A stretch of 64,000 bases of DNA from Chrysogorgia sp. JL179-B06. Lineage: Eukaryota > Cnidaria > Anthozoa > Scleralcyonacea > Chrysogorgiidae. The position numbers and the translations under genes are program-made. This document shows, in pieces, positions 58,001-64,000 of the stretch. Where the stretch lies: the NCBI GenBank assembly GCA_035772405.1, contig JAYKKM010000196.1:1037501-1101500 (forward strand), written 5' to 3'. Below the pieces are notes generated by a model. That model ran no database searches. It had not been told where the DNA came from and saw only the letters and a program-made list of their open reading frames with translations. Position 1 is the stretch's first letter, and each line of letters opens with the position of its first letter.

Positions 58001-58906
58001 TCGTCTGCTATCAGCCATTCAAAATCGAAATAGAGTAAAAATTGCGTAATAATGAATTGTTTTCCTAATTTGATTATCTTATTGTATCTGACATCACGAG
58101 GTTACATATTTTCACTTCCTATAGTACTTAAGCTATAATTACTTTACATGATTGTATTGTCTCAGAAGGAAGGAACACACGATGTTCTAATTAGTCTTAT
58201 AATCTACAGATGACAAACAACACACTTAAAATACTACTTAAAATAGATATTATATATGTAGTCAATTTACTTTCTGCGGACATGTTAGCTGACAGTTACA
58301 ACTGCCATGGTGCCCACCTCGAAGTGCCATGCCAGGGGCAGAAGTAGTATAGAGGTGGTACTCGAGCACTTTGCTTGGAGAACTAATGAACTTAATTTAC
58401 ATGGTGCCCACACCTTTTTATCCACAAACCCAAAAGGTCGAAATGTGGGGAGAGGTCTGGGACAGAGTTTGCCTTAATTTCGATAATTGTAACCCAAAAC
58501 AACAAAGATCCTAATCCTAACCCCCTGCCTAACGGGTTTTCTAACCCTAACCGTTAGAAAACTCGTTAAGCGGGCGGTTAGGGTTAGGATATTTGTTGTT
58601 TTGGGGTTCCAGTCCTCTCTCCACATTTCAACCTTTAGGGTATACTAAAGAGACACGACCCTCCTCATAATCCTAAACTTCAAAATGGTGGGTACTGCGT
58701 CGCTTTTATAAATACCTATAAGCATGACTGCGGTCAGCGAATCTGAACAAATGTACTGAATGTATGTGTCAGAGCATCTAATCTGAACAGTGGGTTATAT
58801 AGTGGTTATTTTTTTAGATAGATGCAAATACATTATCTCAAATCAAAGAAATGGATAGTGGGATTAATTTACCTGAACAAGTTCATAGTATGAATGCCTA
58901 CATCGG
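39880..58906 (+). CDS. AtuA/DUF1446-family protein, five 5' exons, continues past window
   Basis: Spliced plus-strand gene, exons 39880-40060, 48690-48790, 54487-54556, 57325-57458 and 58818-58906, giving 191 residues plus two bases of the next codon. Phases agree (1, 0, 1, 0, 2) and all junctions are GT/AG. The first 43 residues are Arg/Ser/Leu-rich with no acid before residue 33, like a mitochondrial presequence. Then come IGCASGFWGDSPSA (47-60), LVFDYLSEITMSLLA (73-87), LGYAPDF (96-102), IRVVSNAGGINPQAC (119-133), TGDNL and SMNAYIG. This series of motifs is that of the acyclic terpene utilisation AtuA (DUF1446) family; its bacterial members act in terpenoid catabolism, and the role in animals is not established. 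Roughly the N-terminal third to half of the family domain is present. The remaining exons, including the downstream TGR-type motif, must lie to the right of the window. Confidence 0.9.
40669..40935. repeat. degenerate TAGATTGCG / TAGATCGCG minisatellite
   Basis: Repeats of 9-10 bp such as GTAGATCGCG, GTAGATTGCG and ATAGATTGTG run for about 270 bp within the left half of the PIF-like element. Confidence 0.85.
40989..42140. mobile_element. non-autonomous hAT- or P-type element nested in the PIF-like element
   Basis: Terminal inverted repeats CATAGACGGATTTTC (15 bp, perfect) bound 1,152 bp, flanked by the perfect octamer CTAGGGTT (40981-40988 and 42141-42148). An 8-bp duplication suits hAT or P; the CA start is less usual for hAT. 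G-runs and C-runs (GGGGGGGTGAAAAC, CACCCCCCC) lie near the ends. No transposase is readable. Confidence 0.9.
42461..42703. mobile_element. 243-bp MITE with 26-bp TIRs and internal TTCTTCAGGGG repeats
   Basis: GGGCTATTCCATTTAATACC at the left is repeated inverted at the right, extending through CATACC. Five copies of (A)TTCTTCAGGGG/C lie inside. Flanking CTA and TTA could be a decayed 3-bp PIF-type target duplication. Confidence 0.85.
42722..43090 (+). mobile_element. tRNA-derived SINE A
   Basis: The tRNA-like head has an A-box-like TTAGCTAATGTG and a B box AGTTTGAATCC. A central conserved block, GTGGGTTTTCTCTGGGTTCT then CCAGTTTCCTCCCAC, follows. The tail has GTAAAGCGCA, TGCGCTATATAAAT and ATTATTATT, the usual end of metazoan SINEs. 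It lies in AtuA-like intron 1. Confidence 0.82.
43198..43400 (+). mobile_element. tRNA-derived SINE B, diverged or truncated
   Basis: The A-box-like TGGCACAGTAGG, B-box-like GGGTCCGAGTGC and central GGTTTTCTCTGGGTACTCC then AGTTTCCCCC parallel SINE A 470 bp upstream. No clear tail is present. Confidence 0.72.
43401..44344. other. AtuA-like intron 1, unassigned
   Basis: No exon was recognised. It may include the missing LTR side of the adjacent BEL/Pao remnant, but no LTR pair could be matched by eye. Confidence 0.35.
44345..46348 (-). pseudogene. BEL/Pao retrotransposon remnant, 3' part (RT end, RNase H, integrase)
   Basis: Minus-strand fragments in BEL/Pao order. The RT catalytic YVDD lies in LYVDDLITVTEALYLKREA (46284-46295). 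KANPTKRGILAKLTGVYDSL and the following TLQGKLIYRDRL end near 45950. An RNase H region is disturbed by an inverted duplication. An integrase zinc-binding remnant PLHGGVGL lies near 45015, then RAFYKMVGSGLLTY and SYVEDD-type tail LHNRPSDYVEDD (near 44760). The C-terminal domain reads GDVVIVCSDNRNRAKWPL and AGKSHLERP (44361-44546). Stops, frameshifts and a deletion between the zinc-binding and core regions inactivate it. Its 5' half lies beyond an insertion at 46357-47693. Confidence 0.85.
45642..45871. repeat. inverted duplication within the BEL/Pao RNase H region
   Basis: Arms 45642-45713 and 45799-45871 are near-perfect reverse complements. The 85-bp loop reads ELHAFGDATCRG on the plus strand, opposite to the rest of the element, although HAFGDA is an expected BEL RNase H motif. 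The loop and left arm therefore appear inverted relative to the element. Confidence 0.85.
46357..47693. mobile_element. 1.34-kb insertion in the BEL/Pao element, 8-bp direct repeats
   Basis: GTCATGCT lies at both borders (46349-46356 and 47694-47701), and BEL RT sequence is interrupted at that point and resumes on the other side. The insert contains GCGCCGAAGGCGCGAGGC and AAATGGCATTTCCTGC stretches like other non-autonomous hAT ends here (compare about 29450-29520). No clear terminal inverted repeat was found, so the class is uncertain. The right copy also sits in a local TCATGCT repeat, which weakens the evidence. Confidence 0.6.
47702..48590 (-). pseudogene. BEL/Pao retrotransposon remnant, 5' part (pre-RT and RT start)
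   Basis: Reading on the minus strand from 48580: EFTRFEWALVGPGVQSDLTS then GFLAVN, the BEL segment before RT. Next is LPNNRTASLHRLHAQVQKLR, then EQGIVERAPNEVVGREFYMP, TKLRVVYDCSARA and FNDCLDAGAPLQNKLWDVLV. AVALAGDLRKAFLQMRIRE carries the first RT catalytic Asp region, and VETLRFTRALFGLGPSPILL follows. A frame change and stop codons lie near 48185. No gag, protease or LTR is seen to the right; exon 2 of the host gene begins 100 bp on. Confidence 0.88.
48632..48656. repeat. (TTA)n microsatellite
   Basis: Eight TTA triplets just upstream of AtuA-like exon 2, perhaps the tail of a lost SINE. Confidence 0.9.
48690..48790 (+). CDS. AtuA-like exon 2: FDYLSE motif
   Basis: The exon follows a TTTTTCTAG acceptor and ends at a GTATGT donor. 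It encodes APQLVHGGNIDFLVFDYLSE and then ITMSLLALAQRKSP. VFDYLSE-T-SLL is a hallmark of the family. It begins about 100 bp after the BEL/Pao remnant and about 560 bp before the first intron 2 satellite. Confidence 0.93.
49348..50528. repeat. 22-bp satellite, GCATCTCACAATGTTGCGTAAA
   Basis: About 55 imperfect units of GCATCTCACAATGTTGCGTAAA (22 bp) with a shorter GGCATCTCACAATGTTGTGT type (about 19 bp) interspersed. Units are more diverged at the left edge. It fills the first third of AtuA-like intron 2. Confidence 0.95.
50820..54048. repeat. 3.2-kb AT-rich satellite of 11-13-bp TTCTAGTTTAA units
   Basis: Tandem TTCTAGTTTAA (11 bp) alternating with TGTTCTAGTTTAA and TATTCTAATTTAA variants. 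These form longer repeating blocks of tens to hundreds of bases, for example recurrences of TATCCTTAATGTTCTAG. It ends in CTATTTTGTTG. It fills most of the rest of AtuA-like intron 2 and is unrelated to the preceding satellite. Confidence 0.95.
54487..54556 (+). CDS. AtuA-like exon 3: LGYAPDF motif
   Basis: The exon follows a TTTCTTTGCAG acceptor and ends at a GTATGT donor. It encodes QLGYAPDFVHFVMAPLLKDI followed by KRK and one base of Gly. It lies about 440 bp after the end of the AT-rich satellite. Confidence 0.93.
54877..55190. mobile_element. dispersed repeat, copy 1 (in AtuA-like intron 3)
   Basis: A segment of about 310 bp shared in the same orientation with 59157-59470. Its first part is bounded by TTATATGGCT and AGCCATATAATAA (55040-55052) inverted repeats. 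It continues with TTTGCCGTAA..CGACCTCCC and AATAAGTGTTTAATAA. Non-coding; the ORF across it is incidental. Confidence 0.78.
55191..55962. other. AtuA-like intron 3, unassigned
   Basis: No exon or known element was recognised. An AATAAATATTATTATTATTA run near 55670 may be the tail of a SINE-type element. Confidence 0.35.
55963..56210. mobile_element. foldback element with TTAGGG-like stretch
   Basis: GTACTTCATCTTATGGGATA then TAGTGGATC at the left is mirrored by GATCCACTATATCCCGTATG then ATGAAGTAC at the right. The left interior holds degenerate GTTAGG/GTTTAGGG repeats (55993-56045), and a second GTGGATCCACTATAG hairpin lies at 56056-56070. Confidence 0.8.
56363..56475. repeat. CCCTAACC-rich repeat (about 30-bp units)
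   Basis: Units of AACGAGTTTTCTAACCCTAA then CCCCCCGCCT occur about four times. Similar sequence recurs at 57780-57840 and 58495-58620, so this is a dispersed family in these introns rather than a telomere. Confidence 0.75.
56476..57229. other. AtuA-like intron 3, unassigned
   Basis: No supported exon or element. CCTAACC-type fragments lie at 56800-56870. Confidence 0.35.
57230..57253. repeat. GC-rich hairpin 72 bp before AtuA-like exon 4
   Basis: CAGCCGGCGG, loop CTTT, CCGCCGGCTG: a perfect 10-bp stem close to the exon 4 acceptor. Confidence 0.85.
57325..57458 (+). CDS. AtuA-like exon 4: VVSNAGGINP motif
   Basis: The acceptor is the AG of ATGTCAG, and the exon completes the split Gly codon and reads IRVVSNAGGINPQACAQA onward to ITGDNLKEK before a GTAACG donor. 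VSNAGGxNPxAC is the most conserved stretch of the family. The ATG at 57318 lies inside the acceptor and is not a start codon. Confidence 0.94.
57459..58427. other. AtuA-like intron 4, mostly unassigned
   Basis: Contains a CCCTAACC-rich fragment at 57775-57840 related to the foldback at 58428; otherwise no recognisable feature. Confidence 0.4.
58428..58643. mobile_element. foldback element, CCCTAACC-rich arms
   Basis: ACCCAAAAGGTCGAAATGTG then GGGAGAGG at the left and its near reverse complement at the right. The centre is TCTAACCCTAACC/GTTAGAAAACTCG with inner arms of GGGTTAGGAT. It lies 175 bp before exon 5. Confidence 0.8.
58818..58906 (+). CDS. AtuA-like exon 5: SMNAYIG motif
   Basis: The exon lies between a TTTTTTTAG acceptor and a GTAAGA donor. 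It reads IDANTLSQIKEMDSGINLPE then QVHSMNAYIG. Family members have an equivalent EM-SG--FPE-V-SMNAYLGA stretch. It ends in phase 2; no matching exon 6 was found before 64000. Confidence 0.92.
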
Positions 58907-59156
58907 GTAAGATTTTTAAAGAATTGTATTATTCGTAAATTTAGTTTTCTACATAAATGTACTAGGAGCTCAATAACAGTTTCGATGTTTTCGCCCAGGG
59001 GGAGATAAGGGTGTTTTCTTTCTCGCATATTTTTGTATATACGTCGAACCTCCCTAAGAGATCACCTATTTTAAGCGACAACCTCTCACTGTAATTGTCC
59101 CCACACTGACCATTTTCATCGCTGGCGACATGAATTTTAAATTTGAATGATTAACT

Positions 59157-59470
59157 TTTCTTATTATATGGCTTGGCTCGTGAGCGGTCTTAGCGCAGCT
59201 TTTCTGCAATCTGATTGGTTCCTGAGTGGTCTTTACAAACCGGTAAAGACAGGTCATTACAAACCAACTGAAAAATTGAGGAAATGTGAGAAATTTAAAA
59301 GAGCCATATAATAAAACTTTTTTAACCTCGTTTGGTCAGTCTTTATTGAAAAGTTATCCTGCCCGCGGTCTTTTCGCACAGTCCTCGCTACTTCGTGCTC
59401 GGCCTGTACTGAAAGACCAGGATCGTAATTTTGCCGTAAGACCTCCCGCTTGGTCAATAAGTGTTTGATA
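59157..59470. mobile_element. dispersed repeat, copy 2 (in AtuA-like intron 5)
   Basis: Same family and orientation as 54877-55190. The inverted repeats TTATTATATGGCT (59161-59173) and AGCCATATAATAA (59302-59314) bound a 154-bp core. The remaining 150 bp also match the first copy. Confidence 0.8.
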
Positions 59471-60309
59471 AGGTATCTAATATAAGTGCTACTGCGACGA
59501 AAAAATCATTTATCCAATTTTTATGTAATAGATAAAATACGAGTAGTAAAAAAAACTCCGAGCCGAAGGCGAGCGTTTGTGTGTCAGATAAAGATTGGAT
59601 GCGAATGTTTTATATTACTTATGAAACAAATGCTTATAAGTGTTCATGTCTATCAAGTATCTTAAATATATCAACTGTTTTAACTGAGAAAATCAACCAA
59701 AATGTTAACGCAAATCATGGGGATTCTCTTTCCGATTTACAAATATTGATTAAATATTAATTTGCTTTGTTTTTTTTTATTAACTCTTTCCTGTCCGGCC
59801 CAGTCAAAAGGTGTCATAGAAGACCCCCGAAGTCATTCGACAAGCGCCAGGCACATGAGATCCACTCACACGCCAAGTTTGATTTGATTTCATAAACAAC
59901 TCTGCGATTGGTGGCATTTTGAATTTTCATGATGCTACGCGGGCGTGCAAGATGGCCTTTTCTAGAAAAATGGAAGTTTTCAACCTGATTTATGATAATT
60001 AATGCTAATTTATATTATCATGTGTGTCTTGTTCGGAAAATTCAAAAGCATTGGTAACAGCCGGTTTATTGGACTTTCAGAAAAGGTATAGATTTCGCAA
60101 CAATTATGGATATTTCCCGAGATATGTTTTTCAGCCGGACAGGAAAGAGTTAATTATCAATGAGTTTTTAAGTTATTTAACATGTAAACTAAGTCATTGC
60201 GAGATACGTTGGCCCATATAGAGCTAACAACACCGCTGATAGGATAATTGAACTCTTGGATGGTTGTCTTGATAGGGTAATTGAACTTTTGGATGGATGA
60301 TTCTTAAAC
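59471..60309. other. AtuA-like intron 5, unassigned
   Basis: AT-rich sequence with no exon recognised. Confidence 0.35.
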
Positions 60310-62711
60310 TCTACAAGGGTTGACGAACCCATAGAATATTAACCCAATTCTTAGTACAAGCAACCAATACAATTTGTCTGAGAGCTGTGAACAAATATTA
60401 TCATTGGATCCTAACGGAAAGATTGTCATTGCCGGCGACATTAACCAACTGAATATTAAAGACCTTATTAGCCAACATGCACTCCAACAAATGGTAAAAG
60501 TAGCTACACGTGGGCAACGGACATTAGATGTATTTATTTCCAATTGCCCGTACCTATGGAGAAGTCCAACAGTGTCACAGGGCTTAGTTCGATCTGACCA
60601 TCTAACAGTCCTGGTCCATCCTCGTATATCTACTAACCCAACTAGAAAGTTTGTTTATTTCCGTGATGTAAGAGAACACCGTAAAATGAAAATGGAAAAT
60701 ATCTTAAATAACTCCGACTGGGAATGTGGCGTCGTTAATCCAGATGACCCATGTAAAAGTGTGCGACTATTAAACGAATCTCTCTCAAAAATGTTAGATA
60801 AATGCTTTCCTTTAATTAAAGTCAAAGTGTCATCACGCGATCCACCTTATATGTCACCATTAGTCAAACATTTGTGCAACATCAGGAATAACAACACGCG
60901 CCGTCACAATCAGCTGGATAATGTTGCCCTCCAAGAACGAATAAACAAATTGATCCGGAAAAACCAGATTCGAGCTGTTAACAACGAGAACAAAAGCAAA
61001 AGGGCGGGATCCCACGAGTGGTGGAATACAGTCAATAAAATTACCGGGAGGAAAAATCAAAGTTTCCCCGTTAGTTCAATAATCGATCCTGATACCATCA
61101 ATACGTACTTCCAATCAATTAATACTGATCCAAATTACTCTTTACCGGAGCAATTACCAATTTCAGATGTCACTCGAATTCCATCTATTGATGAGCATAC
61201 TGTTAGAATATTCCTCTCTCGTCAAAGGCACACAGCTCCTGGACCAGATGAAATTCCCTACTGGTTTTGGAGAGATTATTCTGACCAGTTAGCGCCTGTG
61301 GTCACTAAGATTTTCAACAATTCCCTCCGATTGCAAGTAGTACCTCATTTATGGAAGTTGGCAAATGTCTTACCGTCTCCCAAAGAATCCCCCTTGCAAG
61401 CATGCAATCAACTTAGACCTATTTCGTTAACCAACATCATTATGCGAATCTTTGAAAAGATGGTATTAAAACAAGAACTTTCCACCATCATGAAATCGGC
61501 TATCGGTAAGGATCAATTTGCCTATAAAGAAAAGCACAACACGACAATGGCCCTTATTAAATGTTATCACAACTGGGTCAAGCGGTTGGATGAAGACGCG
61601 GATTTTGTACGAGTATTTTCATTTGACTTCAGCAAAGCGTTTGACACAGTCCCACATGATATAGTTTGCAATAAACTAAAGTCATTTGACATTAATCCAT
61701 ATGTAATCAACTGGATAATTAATTTTCTTGGCAACAGGAAACAAAGGGTCGTGGTTGATGGAATGACTACAGAGTTTGTAAATATCGACAGAGGGGTTCC
61801 TCAAGGTTCAGTACTTGGTCCAGTATTATTTGCCATCATGGTTCATGACATACGCCCAGTGTACCTGGAAAGGAACGTATTAGTAAAGTTTGCTGATGAC
61901 ACTAATTTAAGTGTTCCTGTAAAAGCTAATTGTGACACTTCTCTCATCGAAGTGAAAAACATAGAAAGTTGGGCGCTGAACAACCGTATGACATTGAATA
62001 TGACGAAAACAAAGGAAATGGTTGTACGGGGTAGGACAAGCAAACCAGTACCACCTTTATTACCAACAATTACACGACAACCTTATCTAAAGGTTCTCGG
62101 ATTAACATTTCAAGAAAACCCCTGCAACTGGGATCTCCAAATTGATAGCTTGCTAGCCAAAGCCAGTAGCCGGTTGTACATATTACGGACTTGCAGATTC
62201 TATGGATATCCTAAGGATCAAATAAGCCAACTGTTTGACTCACTCATTCTCTCTCTCATTCTCTATGGAATTGAGGTTTGGGGAGCAGCCTTTAAAGGGA
62301 AATACCTAGATCGTGTCGACAAGTTCCTCAAACGAGCCTTTCGATATGGCTACACGTCAAAAAACTATGTGTTATCTGACATAATTAGCGAGAGAGACAG
62401 AAAATTATGGAACATAATCTCGAACGACACAACCCATAGTCTATACGACCTACTACCCCCTAAGAGAACAAGAACACTTAGAAAGCGAGGACACAACTAT
62501 ATCCTGCCAAAAATTCAGACAGAGAGATATAAGAGATCCTTCATTAATAGATGCCTACTGCAATTTATAAAGAACCCTAATTGAACTTTTAACGATAGCT
62601 AGTATAAGTTTTTATATATCGTGCTTACATTATTTGTAAAGTTACACGTCTGATGTAACTATTCTATTTTTATCTCAATAAAGACTTTACATACATACAT
62701 ACATACATACA
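60310..62711 (+). mobile_element. 5'-truncated CR1/L2-like LINE with (TACA)n tail
   Basis: The element comprises the ORF described separately, a short 3' UTR with AATAAA (62677-62682) and a terminal microsatellite of six TACA units (62688-62711). A short-repeat tail instead of poly(A) is typical of the CR1/L2 group. The 5' limit is not sharp; the protein match begins near 60374 and the bases just before it may belong to the element. It lies sense in AtuA-like intron 5. Confidence 0.85.
60374..62584 (+). CDS. LINE ORF2 fragment: endonuclease C-terminus and complete reverse transcriptase
   Basis: One open frame of 736 codons with no ATG at its start (it begins at TTG), consistent with 5' truncation. 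Residues 18-30 (VIAGDINQLN) and 74-76 (SDH) are the last endonuclease motifs; the N-terminal half of the endonuclease is lost. RT motifs follow in order: HTAPGPDEIPYWFW (286-299), LRPISLT (348-354), FSFDFSKAFDTVPHD (415-429, first catalytic Asp), GVPQGSVLGP (474-483) and KFADDTNLS (505-513, catalytic pair). The C-terminal domain has LYGIEVWGAAFK. No stop or frameshift lies in RT, so the insertion is relatively young. It cannot move by itself without the lost endonuclease and any ORF1. Confidence 0.93.
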   Translation: MSESCEQILSLDPNGKIVIAGDINQLNIKDLISQHALQQMVKVATRGQRTLDVFISNCPYLWRSPTVSQGLVRSDHLTVLVHPRISTNPTRKFVYFRDVREHRKMKMENILNNSDWECGVVNPDDPCKSVRLLNESLSKMLDKCFPLIKVKVSSRDPPYMSPLVKHLCNIRNNNTRRHNQLDNVALQERINKLIRKNQIRAVNNENKSKRAGSHEWWNTVNKITGRKNQSFPVSSIIDPDTINTYFQSINTDPNYSLPEQLPISDVTRIPSIDEHTVRIFLSRQRHTAPGPDEIPYWFWRDYSDQLAPVVTKIFNNSLRLQVVPHLWKLANVLPSPKESPLQACNQLRPISLTNIIMRIFEKMVLKQELSTIMKSAIGKDQFAYKEKHNTTMALIKCYHNWVKRLDEDADFVRVFSFDFSKAFDTVPHDIVCNKLKSFDINPYVINWIINFLGNRKQRVVVDGMTTEFVNIDRGVPQGSVLGPVLFAIMVHDIRPVYLERNVLVKFADDTNLSVPVKANCDTSLIEVKNIESWALNNRMTLNMTKTKEMVVRGRTSKPVPPLLPTITRQPYLKVLGLTFQENPCNWDLQIDSLLAKASSRLYILRTCRFYGYPKDQISQLFDSLILSLILYGIEVWGAAFKGKYLDRVDKFLKRAFRYGYTSKNYVLSDIISERDRKLWNIISNDTTHSLYDLLPPKRTRTLRKRGHNYILPKIQTERYKRSFINRCLLQFIKNPN

Positions 62712-62859
62712 ACAACGAACCATAAGTACTCTTGTTTTATTTATTTATCTAAATACTTTAATTTTTAACCCTCTTCAAAGCAACCCCGCAGCGAGGCTTC
62801 GCTGCAGAAGGGGATTTGAGGAACTATAAAAACCCTCCCCGTTGCTTACTCTGGGTGCA

Positions 62860-63660
62860 GTGGTGAGGTCAACCGATGAGAGGTGGAATATAACACTTGG
62901 GGAAAGCTGTGAGTGTAGCGTTGATCATACGCGTCGCTGGGCCGGCGTCCCAGAGTTTGATAAGGTAATCGGGGACCCCAGCCAAGGCTTCGAAAGTGGC
63001 GCATCAATCCGGAAACTATGACTGGAGTAGTTACCCGAAATACCAACCAAATTGAGGATTGATTGTAACCACTAGTTCACGAACGGCGTTAACGGTGAGC
63101 CATTTTGGAGAGAAGTCCAAATGAGGAGCCATGGATGATGATGTAGTTACGAAGAGAATGCACGATTGGACGACAGATACCAGACGGGCTAATATAAATC
63201 AGATAGCCTTGAAGAAAAGGGTAAGTTTTTGAGCATTTCTAGCGAAGCCGAATAATGTTAGAGTGGCCGATTGCCAGATCGTTAATGGAAAGATTCGATG
63301 ACGGATCAAAATAATTGGTACAGGTAAATTCGCTGACACGAAGAAAACCGTAAAAAGGCAGACAGCAAGTCGCGCAAAACATTACGTGTCGAAACTCGTA
63401 TGACATAAAGCGGCGTAGATATTAAAAATAATGGGTCGAGTATGGGAATGCGAAAAAGGACGATGGGCAGCAGAAGATCGCTTTATACCCCGTAAGAGTC
63501 CGTCGAGATAGGGGTAGTTTTCCAAGGGATTAGGGAAGCCACGATCGATGTGGAAGAAACTAACAGCAGCCATGCATTGTAGACAGAGACCGACGATGGA
63601 GCGAGATCGCGCGAGCAAACATAGCATAATTAGTCCATTCCGTATTTGGACAAAGGGACA
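62860..63660 (-). pseudogene. broken tyrosine recombinase (DIRS/Crypton-type)
   Basis: Minus-strand pieces in order: SFFHIDRGFPNPLENYP (63560-63510) and LLRGIKRSS, then after a frame change CLPFYGFLRVSEFTC (near 63350-63300) with the Arg of the catalytic site. NLSINDLAIGHSN is followed by a stop after IIRLR, then YISPSG. YSSHSFRIDA (near 63030) holds the His-x-x-Arg catalytic motif. The final catalytic Tyr region is in a shifted frame near 62930-62900. Such recombinases belong to DIRS or Crypton transposons. The upstream limit may reach the window edge. It lies antisense in AtuA-like intron 5. Confidence 0.78.
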
Positions 63661-64000
63661 CACGCGAGAGAGAACAAAACAGGAGGGACAAGTTGGCTCA
63701 GTAATGCCAAAGATGATGGAAGGCCATTGGCTTGGGGTGCGAGAGGGAGGAATTCCTGCAAGTTAAAACGAGAAAGTGTACCAGCAGCCCCACTGGATTG
63801 TCTCGGAGTGTGTTGAGCAGAAAAATTAAATTCGCAAGCTTCGTGAGCGCAGAAGGTGTATTAGCTTCGAGCAACGAGAAGTGCCGGAATTTAACATTTG
63901 GACAACAGCCAAAGTAGCGCTAGCAAACCTATAGGCGAGACCATTGAGCCTTCCACAAGTGAGCCGTCCACAAGTGAGCCGCCAACGAGTGGGAAGAGTT
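63661..64000. other. upstream of the recombinase remnant, unassigned
   Basis: Minus-strand reading gives only broken frames, possibly the N-terminal part of the recombinase. No exon 6 of the AtuA-like gene was found. Confidence 0.35.

Overview
The window is metazoan nuclear DNA: spliced genes with canonical GT/AG introns, tRNA-derived SINEs, CR1-like LINEs, a BEL/Pao retroelement, hAT and PIF/Harbinger-like DNA transposons and a tyrosine-recombinase element. The mix of families and the style of the transposon proteins suggest a marine invertebrate, most likely a cnidarian; this is an inference (a sponge or another early-branching animal is possible). Most long open frames here are repeat or transposon frames. 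The two host genes lie in exons too short to stand out as ORFs and were found by reading splice sites and protein motifs.

Two host genes lie head to head around 39.8 kb, with start codons 117 bp apart. On the minus strand, RBX1 (RING-box protein 1, the RING subunit of cullin-RING ubiquitin ligases) runs from its ATG at 39762 to its stop at 1495 in six coding exons (39762-39670, 31175-31148, 10182-10132, 9933-9863, 4055-3970, 1507-1495). It encodes 113 residues with every zinc ligand present. On the plus strand, an AtuA/DUF1446-family gene with a mitochondrial-presequence-like N terminus starts at 39880. Five exons are in the window (39880-40060, 48690-48790, 54487-54556, 57325-57458, 58818-58906) and it continues past the right edge.

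Layout: 1-1.3 kb is downstream of RBX1. 1.5-10.1 kb holds RBX1 exons 6 to 3 and introns with MITEs and a tRNA-like gene. 10.2-31.1 kb is RBX1 intron 2, about 21 kb, two thirds of it one 15-kb tandem array built from 6-bp multiples, with a 3,496-bp higher-order repeat and four copies of a 107-bp spacer. The right edge of the array is broken by a hAT-like element and a LINE fragment. 31.2-39.7 kb is RBX1 intron 1, with a decayed LINE, a broken hAT transposase, a hAT MITE with perfect 8-bp target duplications and an inverted pair of foldback repeats. 40.1-48.7 kb is intron 1 of the AtuA gene, with a hAT/P-type element nested in a PIF-like element, two SINEs and a BEL/Pao remnant carrying a local inverted duplication. 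48.8-54.5 kb is AtuA intron 2, almost entirely two unrelated satellites. 54.6-64 kb holds the last exons in the window, paired dispersed repeats, foldback elements, a 5'-truncated but long-open CR1-like LINE and a broken tyrosine recombinase.

The two genes are linked by a shared promoter, not by an obvious shared pathway. The striking feature is the contrast between about 0.9 kb of conserved coding sequence and about 60 kb of intronic satellites and layered transposons.
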